This document shows positions 31,169 through 40,599 of a stretch of DNA of 64,000 nucleotides, in pieces. The notes below the pieces were generated by a model. The model saw nothing but the letters and a program-made list of their open reading frames with translations, did no database searches and was not told the origin of the DNA. Source of the DNA: Fulvia fulva (lineage: Eukaryota > Ascomycota > Dothideomycetes > Mycosphaerellales > Mycosphaerellaceae). The position numbers were made by a program, and so were the translations under genes. The stretch is taken from positions 3,100,001 to 3,164,000 of the forward strand of contig NC_063015.1 of the NCBI RefSeq assembly GCF_020509005.1, written 5' to 3'. Positions within the stretch are counted from its first letter, which is position 1. Every line of letters starts with the position of its first letter.

Positions 31169-32335
31169 ATTAAGACTATCTATATAGACGGAATAGCGCT
31201 CCTACCCTACGTCATCCTTATAGACAAATAGTATATTAGTACCTAGTACTTAGACGGCAACTTGGGTCTAGACTAGACAATCGGGCTAATAGAGAACGGC
31301 TAGACTAATAATAAGTACGGTATACGGTAGCTAGAGCATTTCTAGAAGTATACTATAGCTCGTACGACTAGGGTATAGAGACTACTTATTATTAATAGCT
31401 ACGAGAGCTATAACTCGAAGGCATTCTAGAATCTATATAAGAAATATAAGATCTTAGCCCTATATATACTATCGTACGCCTCGTACTTACTCTAGCTATT
31501 AGATATAGGTTACTATTCGCCTTTAAAGAAGGTATATAGTACTTAGCTCTCGGGCTTAGTACGTTAGCGTATTACTTATATCGATAAAGTAGAGTTCCTA
31601 CGCGCCTTCCGGGTAGCCTATAACGCTATATTTAGATAGGAGAACATCCTATCGAGCTTTAGAGGCGCTAGTTTGGTTCTATTCAATCTATAGGTAGTAA
31701 TAGATAAGCTTAATGTCAAGCTACGTACGCTAACCCCTCTAGCTCCAGACTCTACCCCTTAGGAGTCGAAGATACTACGAACTATAAAAGAATTCGACTC
31801 TTAATCGATACTAGTAACGAACAAAATACGTGCCCGGGTAGGTTTATCGCTAAACTCGTTATAGGAAGGGGTGTATTAGCTTATAAAAGGGAGTAGAGAG
31901 ATAGCGTATTAGATAGCTCTTATATAAAGCAAGATTAGTAAGCTACGTAAGTCTAACGAGGCCCTTATATAGCGGAAAGTACGAAAGCGTAAGTACATTT
32001 AGTCTAGAGGGTCTCTAACCTTTAATAAGGCGTCGCAATTAATACCTCTAGAGGATACTAGGAGGTAGGAGGTGAGTAGAGAGTCGCTAGATAGTGTTCG
32101 GCTAGTACTAAGGCTACGACGCTATAAGCGATATAGTAAGTCGGGTCATAACGTACGTACCTAGTAAGTAGACTTACTAGATAGCGAAGAACCTAAAGAG
32201 GAATTGTCCTCCTAGTAACGATTCTATAGGATGTTATCGTATTACGATATCGTCGTAATTAAAGTAGAAGTAGTATAGTTCTTAGTAAAAGTAGCCCGCT
32301 CGGTAGTATAGCCCGCTCGGTAGTAAAGTACGTTA

Positions 32336-32610
32336 GTATTATTAATAGTATTGTAATATACGAAAAGTAACTAGCTTACCCGACTTATTCTTAGACCCTT
32401 AGGGATTAAAGATAGTAGGTATATATTTAATAGCTCGCTTAAAATGACGCTAAAAAGAGAGCCTAAGGCTATATTAATACGTACCCGCTACTTAGCTTTA
32501 ATCTACGCGGTCTAATTTAGGAGGTAGGTTAAGCCCTTTAAGTATAGAATGTAGGCGTCGACCGCTATCTAATATTCCTAATCCTAACCCTTATCGCCTA
32601 ACCTCGCAAG
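32336..32610. other. RIP-mutated DNA outside pogo copy 2, no gene
   Basis: It follows the TA after the pogo element. CpA/TpG are depleted until about 32600, where normal composition begins. No coding potential or match to another repeat was seen. It is either an older repeat or DNA into which RIP spread. Confidence 0.5.
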
Positions 32611-32861
32611 GTGTTGTACGCAATCTAGAGTGCTTGCAGATTGCAGGTTGGACTCGAAGCTCAATCGAATCAGAGATCCGGTCAAAATTTAGGGTCTAGT
32701 TCTTAGACTTAGAGAGATCTGGCGCAGCACGAGTAGCCGAGGGTGGTGTCCGATGGTGGTGTCCCTAGACATTGGGATCTGGAACACCTCGTGCGGCTCC
32801 AACGCGAGCCCGTGTGTTGCTTAGCAAGATGTGACAGAGCTCACCGCACACTGGATGTAAC

Positions 32862-33710
32862 GTGCACATGTTTCAGTGCTTCCGTCTCAGCATGCAAGTA
32901 CTCGCAGTCTCAGGCGCTCCCAACCATGTGCTTGTCGCGGCACTGGTGCCTTCACATATCACAAAAGACGGATGTCTCGGATGGCCCGTAGCAACCATCG
33001 CGCTTTGTGCGCATGTGCGGTACTGGACTCTTGCTGGATTGTTCTTGAAGGCTATATGCATTCTTCGACCATGCATCAGAGTGCTATGCGAGACATGCAT
33101 TGTTGGGGCGGTCTCCAGGGCGAGGATAAATGGGGACCATTTCCTGCGCCTACTCATTGTGTGGGACACGGGACCACTATCTAGCATGTGCCAAAACTAT
33201 AGGTGGGACTGTACCTACTGCTTCGCTACGAACGACTGTTACATAAGGTGCGCTTACGGTCAACAGCAGAACGCAGTTTGTGCCAAACGAGGCGAGCCTT
33301 TCCCGCTACCTCAGGGCGCTCAAGTAAGCTGCCAACAGTGCTGCAGGCAAAACGCCCCCCAAATTACTACCCAGGTTCGACACACACCAGCTGCTGCCGA
33401 TCTTCCTCATTCGCGTTGTCGGGTAGACTTCATGAGCCACCTAGGAACAGCTCAGAAGAGCATAAGACACCGCCAACGTCCACAATGCACTTCACAGGCT
33501 CGCCAAGAGGCCCTCTGGGAAGCTGCAGCAGCAAGTCTGCCAGACCCACGCCACCGATTGGCATGCTATGAGGATCGGCGGCGTCAGCTGTTCCAGAGTG
33601 TTGAGCAGCAAGCATCGCACAGCACTGCGACTGGGGCGACAAACAACACTTCGCATGCGGCGTGGACGAGCGCATGGGACGAACTCAGAAAAACACTTCA
33701 GGCTCCCTGA
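32862..33710 (+). CDS. Doubtful hypothetical ORF (282 codons)
   Basis: An open frame beginning MHMFQCFRLS. The first two thirds are rich in Cys, His and Trp with no recognisable domain and look like chance translation. The last 70 residues (from about QEALWEAAAASLPDPRHR) are rich in Ala, Gln and Arg and look more like protein. They may be an exon of a spliced gene or nothing at all. The region is poor in TpA, so long ORFs arise easily: others of over 100 codons overlap it on both strands. No function is proposed. Confidence 0.2.
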   Translation: MHMFQCFRLSMQVLAVSGAPNHVLVAALVPSHITKDGCLGWPVATIALCAHVRYWTLAGLFLKAICILRPCIRVLCETCIVGAVSRARINGDHFLRLLIVWDTGPLSSMCQNYRWDCTYCFATNDCYIRCAYGQQQNAVCAKRGEPFPLPQGAQVSCQQCCRQNAPQITTQVRHTPAAADLPHSRCRVDFMSHLGTAQKSIRHRQRPQCTSQARQEALWEAAAASLPDPRHRLACYEDRRRQLFQSVEQQASHSTATGATNNTSHAAWTSAWDELRKTLQAP

Positions 33711-33923
33711 GACACTGCGTAGCTTCTAACGACAGACTTCAGAGCAGGAATGGGCAATCGACAGCACTTTTGTCAGTTGGGTACAAAGTAAATGTGTTTC
33801 TAGTGTCAGTAGAATGCCTCGAGCAGGTATGATACATACTTTGGATGTCCTCATTGGGAAACTTCATACAAGGCGTCCAATATCGTGTCATGGCTTGCAT
33901 TTGCGAACTGCTGCGCGTGACTT

Positions 33924-33951
<28 letters not shown>
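33924..33951. repeat. CT/TC microsatellite
   Basis: About 14 TC dinucleotides in the region upstream of the CSN7 gene. Pyrimidine tracts are common in fungal promoters, so it may lie in the promoter or 5'UTR. Confidence 0.9.
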
Positions 33952-33955
<4 letters not shown>

Positions 33956-34158
33956 CATGTGAATCAGTCAACGGTGTACGATGTCCGAGACTGTGCAGAA
34001 GGGCATCGCTAGAATGCTCGGAAGAGCTCGGACCACCACGCTAAGATAAGGTTGCCTCCGATAACCTGGAGCATCATCAAACACAACTGGGCTCGACACA
34101 TCCATTGTTGTTTCCATCCCACTTCAACCCAGACACTTCACCTCAACACAGGCTCAAC

Positions 34159-35093
34159 ATGGACGCCTCACGCGCCATCAACGCGCTCGCACCGTTTGTC
34201 GCGCTTGCCAAATCAGCAACAGCACCAAGAGCCGCCGCCGGCCTCATCACACAGGCAACTTCAGCACAGAACACATATGTTTTCGCCGAACTATTACAAC
34301 AGCCGAACATCAAAGCCCTTGCAGGCAATGAGCAACATGGCAGCTCATACGAGCTCCTCAAGTGCTTCGCATGGGGTACTTGGGAGACATACAAAGGTCC
34401 GTCATCGCACTCACGACCCCATCCTTCCTGACCGCAGACTGACCCTCAACAGCAACACCAGGACTTCCCGAGCTGTCAGATGCCCAAGCCCTCAAACTCC
34501 GCCAACTGTCCATACTCACCATCGCATCGCAACAGTCTTCAGCCACCTCAAGGACCTCCAACCTAAGCTACCAGTCCCTCTGCACCCGACTCGACCTCAC
34601 CTCCTCCGTCGACCTCGAGCACCTCATCACCCAAGCAATGTACAGCGACCTCATCACCGGAACTCTCAATCCGGCCTCTCAGACCGTCGTTATCACCTCC
34701 GTAGCACCCCTCCGCGACCTCGCTCCAGGCAGCGTCCAGTCCATGATCTCCGAGCTGGCAGCATGGTCTGGACGCTGCGACTGGGTGCTCGCCGAGCTTG
34801 AAGCAGAGATCAAGAAGGTCAAAGCAGACGCCGAGAGACGTGCGAAGCGGGAGTCAAGAACCGAGAAACAGATCAAGGCCGTGACGGATGCGGGTGAGCA
34901 GGGCTCGACAATGTCTCTGGGTGGTTCTGGGGCAAGCAGGAGTGGTCACAATACTCGAGGTGCGAAGAAGGATGATGACGAGGAAGACGGCGACATGATG
35001 GACTTGGATGATGGCAAGGTCACTGGCGCCGTGAAGAAGGGCGGTAAGAATATCCTGCAGCGTCTCACAAGAGGGAGCAGTGGGAAGAGCTGA
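34159..35093 (+). CDS. csn7: COP9 signalosome subunit 7 (PCI-domain protein), one intron
   Basis: Two exons, 34159-34396 and 34462-35093, give 289 residues. Exon 1 reads MDASRAINALAPFVALAKS and then NTYVFAELLQQPNIKAL, the start of a CSN7-type PCI domain. It continues with YELLKCFAWGTWETYK and, over the intron, LPELSDAQALKLRQLSILT. Residues about 120-160 form the winged-helix part of PCI (DLEHLITQAMYSDLITGTLNP region). A helical tail with many Lys/Glu follows, then an acidic patch (about 250-265) and a basic C-terminus. The COP9 signalosome removes NEDD8 from cullins in the nucleus; subunit 7 is structural. An in-frame ATG at 34105 is possible, but family proteins start close to the one chosen. 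No RIP damage. The gene is convergent with cdt1. Confidence 0.87.
34397..34461 (+). other. csn7: Intron of the CSN7 gene (65 bp)
   Basis: The donor GTCCGT follows the last base of codon GTWETYK-G and the acceptor is ACACCAG; a branch-like CTGAC lies at 34437-34442. Removal joins exon 1 and exon 2 in phase 1 and restores the PCI reading frame, which otherwise stops at 34431. The donor is not the commonest fungal form. Confidence 0.75.
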
Positions 35094-35461
35094 GGCGTTG
35101 GAGAGGAGGAATGAGTACGGAAATGTAGCCGCGCTGCCACTTGAGCATGCACTGGAGGCTGCCAAAGGTGGAGCACAAACAGAGCGAACTTGCGTCAGGC
35201 ACAGTGTAAAGCCTAGCACCAGCTATGGCGAGCAAGTAAAGCCTGCTGGAGGAACGTGGTATAGCTCACACATGCATCATGAGGTTGAGTGATGATGCCT
35301 GGAGACATGGTCGTAGGGCACGTCACGATCTGGTCGAGCCTTGATTCGCTGGATCCAATGCAAACCACAAACATATCTGTACGATACAGGCTACATCGGC
35401 TATCAAAATCTAAGAGCGCGCACGTACATCAACAGCGTCATCGTCGACATTTATGGGCCCT
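35094..35461. other. Intergenic region between convergent genes
   Basis: 368 bp holding the 3' ends of csn7 (+) and cdt1 (-). Normal composition, no gene seen. Confidence 0.6.
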
Positions 35462-36946
35462 TCATGCCAAAGTCCTGTCCACTCTTGCTCTGATCTCTGC
35501 AAGTCCGACACTCGCACTCCGGACAATGACAATGCCCTTCACTTCTCCACTCTGGATGACTCTCACAAACCCGGGCGCGATCTCCTTATCAAGCAGCGTC
35601 AAGCACCGATCCACTTCATCCCTGCTGATTGGATTTCTCAGACTTTGCTGCAGTTGTTGCGTTATCGCCGGCATGCTCAGACTGCATCGTTCTTTGGTGC
35701 CTACCAGCAGCGACAGCACTCTCGCAACGTCGTCAAGTCGATGTAAAGCCGACTTTCGTTCCAATTGCTCTTTCGTGGGTCCGGACGCAAGACCGGAGGA
35801 CAGGTTCTGCTTGGCTAGGATGCGATCTAGAAGTGCTGTGCCTCGTGTTTGCGCTGCTTTCACGGATTTGATCGCCGCTACTTCCTCTGACGACGGCTTC
35901 GGTGCTTCGGCTCTTGCTGCTGCTACGCCTGCTTTGAGGTCTGCCAGTCGTTGTTGCCCGCGGGCGAAGATGGGTGCTGCCTTTGCTGTGGCTTCGTTTT
36001 GTGTGATTTCGAGCAGTGGTAGTTGATCTAGGAACACGGATGCTGTCCGGTTTTCCTTTGGCACGCTGTGCTGCCATGTATACCATGATTTCTGCAATGC
36101 ATCCTCGAACTTCCGGTTGAGCTCATCTTCATCGATGTAACTTGATGATCGCTTCAAGGCTCGGCCTTGAGCTTCGGTCCGCACGAGGCAGATTCCTGCA
36201 CGTCCGAAATCTTGTAGCGTGAAGCTGCGCTGCTTCTGGTCCGACACGGCCAAGATTCGCTGTACATCCTCCAACTTCACGGCTCGTTTTTTCCAATGCT
36301 TCGATAGAGATGGCAAAAGTGTTCCAAGTTCGACTGGCGAAGCGCTACCATGATGCGAATAGTACAGATGAAGTGATTTGAGGAAAGAGGAATAAAGATC
36401 TTCAAGCTTCTCGAGCTCGACCGGGAAGCTCAAATCTAGGTCGCGTTTCTCGTGCTTCGGTGTGTCTGGAGGCGTTTCGTATGAGAGCTTCTGCTGCGTG
36501 AGCGCGCAAGGAATCGCTCGTGCATTCGCGTCGAGCTTCAGGTTGTCGAACAGCGCTGCGGCGCCTCGGGTAGATGTTTGTGCTGGCGAGGGAGGCGCTA
36601 CGTTCTTGATGCGCTTATTCCGTGGTGTAGACATTACATTCGACGAGATGTCGTTTGCAGAAGTGGAAGCCTTGGAGCTGACGATGATCTCGTCTTCATC
36701 GTCTTCCGTGTCAATGGCGCGTTTCCTCTTGTTCTGTGCTGTGGTTGCGACCTTCGCCGCCGGCGCTGGAGGAGGCGTCTGGTCGCGTCCATGTTGTGTC
36801 TTCCGCTTTTTCACATCGCTGTCGACTGTGTTCGCCTTCCCGATACTCCCAAAACTCTTGATGCCCCTCTGAGCCTTGGTCGGTCGACTTTGTTTACTGG
36901 CGGTTTCCACCACAGCAACGGCCTTGCGCTTGCGTTGTACTGGCAT
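35462..36946 (-). CDS. cdt1: DNA replication licensing factor CDT1 (494 aa)
   Basis: A single-exon gene. Cdt1 loads the MCM helicase onto ORC-bound origins in G1, in the nucleus. The N-terminal 160 residues are basic and disordered with several Lys/Arg clusters (MPVQRKRKA). A PIP-box-like QRGIKSFG occupies 26-33. A central winged-helix region follows (about 170-290: FPVELEKLEDLYSSFLKSL, then LPSLSKHWKKRAVKLEDVQRI). The C-terminal winged helix, the MCM-binding part, lies at about 400-485 (HRLDDVARVLSLLVGTKERC, then ISRDEVDRCLTLLDKE). The ATG at 36946 is preferred over the in-frame ATG at 37054, whose extra 36 residues look like translated leader. No RIP damage. It is convergent with csn7. Confidence 0.83.
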   Translation of the reverse strand: MPVQRKRKAVAVVETASKQSRPTKAQRGIKSFGSIGKANTVDSDVKKRKTQHGRDQTPPPAPAAKVATTAQNKRKRAIDTEDDEDEIIVSSKASTSANDISSNVMSTPRNKRIKNVAPPSPAQTSTRGAAALFDNLKLDANARAIPCALTQQKLSYETPPDTPKHEKRDLDLSFPVELEKLEDLYSSFLKSLHLYYSHHGSASPVELGTLLPSLSKHWKKRAVKLEDVQRILAVSDQKQRSFTLQDFGRAGICLVRTEAQGRALKRSSSYIDEDELNRKFEDALQKSWYTWQHSVPKENRTASVFLDQLPLLEITQNEATAKAAPIFARGQQRLADLKAGVAAARAEAPKPSSEEVAAIKSVKAAQTRGTALLDRILAKQNLSSGLASGPTKEQLERKSALHRLDDVARVLSLLVGTKERCSLSMPAITQQLQQSLRNPISRDEVDRCLTLLDKEIAPGFVRVIQSGEVKGIVIVRSASVGLAEIRARVDRTLA

Positions 36947-37310
36947 GTTCGAGGTATGTGATATGTCGCGAGGTATGATAGAGGCGGTATGATTATTTAT
37001 CGAGTAATGCGACGATGTTGTAGAGAGATGTTGGTTGCAGTACTGTGTAAACACGGTATCGCGCAGAAGTGGCTGGTCAAGACGCGAAGCGGACGGCGCG
37101 TAGTAGCGTGTTTCTCATGCTGCAAGCTCTTTGCATGCAGACCCACCCACCCCACCTCGGCACTCTTCCTTCCTCGCACAACACATCATTCACTCTTAAC
37201 ATCATCGTGGCATTACCAATGCTCTACCCTACTTGACACTGTCCAGTACGCAACCTCCGTGTCGAGGCAAAACCTATGCGGCAGGTAATACGTTCCTATG
37301 CGGTAGGTAA
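36947..37310. other. Upstream region of cdt1 and right edge of the island
   Basis: Normal composition continues to about 37300. It presumably contains the cdt1 promoter. At the edge lies a 16-bp direct repeat (37273-37288, 37295-37310). Plus-strand ORFs here are antisense to cdt1 or run into its leader and look spurious. Confidence 0.6.
37273..37310. repeat. 16-bp direct repeat at the island edge
   Basis: CCTATGCGGCAGGTAA and CCTATGCGGTAGGTAA, six bases apart. They differ only by a CA to TA change. Confidence 0.9.
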
Positions 37311-38110
37311 GCTTTACACACAAATCTATTAACTTTAGCCTTAATTGTCTCGATAGTTTAGACTCCAAATTAAATATTTATAAAGAGCATTAATAATAAA
37401 ATTATAAGACCTCGTACCCTATACCTTCTAAGCCCCTTTTAGAGGGTTATAGGGGTAATATAGTTGTTATCCTTAAGTACTACTTACTAGGTGTCGCGAT
37501 CTAAGCGTATATATAGGTAATAGCCTATTATTAAAACTTAAGGCTATATACGCTAAGAATTAGGTAGCTAATTAGTTACCTATAGCCTCTTTAAGAGCAA
37601 TACTTATCTATTCGAGATAGATATATATAATAAAGAGTCTACTTTTAAAATACTCTATATAAGCCTATATAATAACTTCCTATACTTCTAACGTAGTAGT
37701 TATAAGCCCGACTAGCGCTTACTAATACTCGCTACGATAAGGAAGCCCTAAAGTAGATTTTATATCGTTATAAAACACTATTATAACTAGTATAGTAGTA
37801 CCCTATAGGCCTAGTAAACCCGCGTAGAGCTTTTCCTAGCCTCTAATCTCTATCTATAGTTATAGCTACTACTAAAAACGGAGTAACTAGTACCCTACCG
37901 TTAAGTACCGTAGTTCTAAAGAGCTATAACTAATAGGATAAATCCGACTATTAGCTAGAGCTCTACGTAGAGTCTCTAAATATCTAGAAGTATATAGACC
38001 CTTACTAACTAAGTAACGACCTAATAGAGCCTACTTACTTAACGTTTAAGGAAATCTAAGAAGCGTATACGGTAGGAGACGCTATAGCGAGAGACCTTAT
38101 TAAGCTATAG
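37311..38110. other. Unidentified AT-rich RIP-mutated DNA
   Basis: About 0.8 kb with stops in all frames and almost no CpA/TpG. It contains no recognisable domain. If LINE-B copy 2 had inserted cleanly into Gypsy-4, the rest of the Gypsy-4 integrase would be expected here, but I could not find it. Confidence 0.5.
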
Positions 38111-40344
38111 TGAATAGATAGATAGAGATAGATTTGTTATTCCCCTATTCTAGGACCCTATTCGGCCTATATAGGTATATATCTATTGTTATATATAAAG
38201 GGAAACCCGAATAGGTGAAAACCCTTCCCGCCCCCGACTCCTCCTTATCTAGATTAGCTTTCCCTCTAAACGTACGTAGTCTATATTACTACCCCGTTAG
38301 CCCCCGCTCCTAGCCGGTCTCGTCGCGCTACGCCGTATCCTCTCTTCCTATACTACTCCTACTAGGCGGTACTATTCTAGCCAGCCCTTCTCTAGTATCT
38401 AGTTTGTAATACGCCGTAGATCCTTAACGTTATTAAGAAGTACCCTAATCGTCCGGTTCCTCGCCTTTACTATCTACTCCCCTCTTCCTAGCGACTACCT
38501 CGGATAGACGAGGAGTACGTACCGTACATTCTAGGAGTAATAGCCGTAGGGATAGCTAGTATTCGTATATTCTAGAACCTTCCTCTATAATAGGTACCCC
38601 TAGAGGCCGATATATTCGCTTCGTAGTTAGGTTACTATACTACTCTATACCCTCGTAAGGCGGTAGTAGATAAGCTTCGGGGGGTACTTAACCGTGGATT
38701 TTATAGCTAACTATTCCTTAGGTTATCCCGCTAGCTAAGGGCATCTACTATACCCTATAACCTAGTTGTTCTACCTCTCTTTCTATAGTTGCTCTATAAG
38801 CGATTTCTTACCCTCCTATTATAGTACTAGCTATTCGTCCCTTACCTAGTAGTTCGGCTCGTTTCCGGGTCGGATACCCTTATACGCTAGTACTAATTCG
38901 CGGGCCCTTACGACTATACTAGCGATGACCTTCTATACTAGGTACTATACCGACTTGCCTTAGTAGGAGGTCCGTAGTCCCTAGATATATAGGTCGATCG
39001 GCGGTATAGTAGTCTCGTACTTAAGCATCTTCGTTAGTATCGACTTATATACCCTAGTGACCTTCCTTAGGCATTAGTTTTAGATCTTCGCTAACGGCGC
39101 GACGAGTCCCTTTAATTAGTAGGCCCTCTCGCCTAAGGACTATACTTAGCTACTATAGGTAAGGACTGGCCGTATAATAGCCGTATATAGAAGTCGTAAC
39201 TACCGAAAGTCCGCCCTCTATATAGACGTAGTAAGCCTCTAGTATAATGCTATATTCTGTTTAGCTTTCCGTAATACTACCTATATATACTTCCTCTACC
39301 GTAGCGCCGGGTCTACCTATAGTCCGAGGATCCTAAGCTAGTTTACCGGGTTAGTCGTATACCCCTATATCTAGATAGAAGCTTATATATTATAGAACCG
39401 TAGCCGGCGCGTAAAGTGTATTAGATTGTACTTTTCTAGGGTAAACCGAGCCCTATATCTCCTAGCCTAGCCCTTATAGATCTTATACTTCTCTTCTAGT
39501 AGCCTATAGTCCTCCTTAGTCGAGGACGACTACGCTAGGATGTTCGTATTGTCTACGAAGCCGCTCGTAGCGGTATTCTAGGGTTCTAGGGCTAGGAGTA
39601 GCGTCGCTATAAAGAAGAGGAATAGGATAGGTACTAGCGTTAAGCCTTACGGAATTATAGTATAGACTACTTAAAATAGACTTTTATACTAACCGACTAG
39701 GATCGACGTACTACGGTTTTAGAGGTAGGACCGTACGAAGTTAATAAGCTACTTAGGGAGTCCTTTCGACCTTAGGATATAGAGTAGCCGCGGGTATAAC
39801 ACGTAGTCGAAGGCTCCCGATATATCTAGGCTAAGTAAGGATACTACCTTGTCCCTATTCCTATACTAGATAGCCTTTACCTAAGAGGTTATAAGTTCTA
39901 TTACGGATAGCGTCGATCGCTATAGGCGCGTACCTATCTAGGTATCCGGGAGTAGGGAGTACTCCTCTACCGCCTCGGAGAGTCTCGTTATAACTAGCTT
40001 CTTAAGCGCCTTCCTAAGAGTATTAAGGAGCGTAATTAGGCGGTACGACTTCACCTACGTATAGTCTTCCTTCTACGGCTTACGTAGGACTACTGTCGTC
40101 GATTGTTTAAAAGCTATCGGGTAGTATCCGGTCTATAGGTAGGCGTTAACGTTCGCTATAACTACTAGGGCTAGTTGATCTCTATACTTCTTTAGTAGCT
40201 CGTTTAGGATCCTATCCGGCCCCGGGGCTTTCTTTACCGGTAACTTCCTAAGTATAGCGGTAATATCTCCCTCGGATATATCCTATTAGACCGTAATACT
40301 AGAGGCTAGGGGAGTATAGCTATATATATCGCTTAGATTAGCCT

Positions 40345-40549
40345 TGTTACGGCCGCTCCGTAAGTAAAGGATTCGAATCTGATTATATAACTCCTAATCA
40401 CGTGACCCGGATGACTAAGCTCGGCCCGATACCGACGCCCGACACCTTAGCCTTTAAGTATAGGCCTTGTTCTTAGACTCTCTTCTCTCTTTAGCTATCG
40501 ACTTCGTTAATACTATACCCTTATACTCTCGTACTATAGTCTCGTAACA
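40345..40549 (+). repeat. Gypsy-2 5' LTR (205 bp)
   Basis: Partner of 48349-48553. Many differences are CpA/TpG to TpA, for example TAACA against TAATA at the end. Confidence 0.95.
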
Positions 40550-40599
40550 CTTCGATAGCTTATATTAAGGACGCTACTATATTTAGTACCGCTTAAGAC

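Larger units (their letters stand above)
25075..32333 (+). mobile_element. pogo/Fot1-type transposon, copy 2, split by LINE-A and a solo LTR
   Basis: The left terminal repeat begins ACGTGC at 25075 and the right one ends at 32333, with TA on both sides. Removing LINE-A plus one target duplication (about 5.15 kb) and the solo LTR plus its duplication (239 bp) leaves about 1.87 kb. The transposase frame runs from about 30330 through NFDETGF-type sequence near 30810 (here NLDEIGF), then 31174-32330 with the DDE region and C-terminus. Many stops are from RIP. It is a dead element and the best template for the full family length. Confidence 0.9.
32611..34104. other. Unmutated unique DNA upstream of the CSN7 gene
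   Basis: CpA and TpG are plentiful here and TpA is scarce, so stop codons are rare and long overlapping ORFs appear on both strands. It contains a weak ORF candidate (32862-33710), a CT microsatellite (33924-33951) and presumably the promoter of the gene at 34159. The sharp composition change at about 32610 marks the left edge of the island. Confidence 0.6.

Noticed and set aside
32620..32700. A tRNA-like stretch (GGTTGGACTCGAAGCTC)
   Set aside because: It lacks a standard GGTTCRANYCC box B and no cloverleaf could be folded by eye.
32743..33675. Several ORFs of 80-120 codons on both strands left of csn7
   Set aside because: They overlap each other in all frames. The region is poor in TpA, so stop codons are scarce; no domain or consistent start was seen.
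33924..33951. The CT run as a telomere-like or regulatory element of special interest
   Set aside because: It is an ordinary dinucleotide microsatellite and not a telomere repeat.
35289..36872. Plus-strand ORFs of up to 245 codons over the cdt1 gene
   Set aside because: They are antisense to a well-supported Cdt1 coding region.
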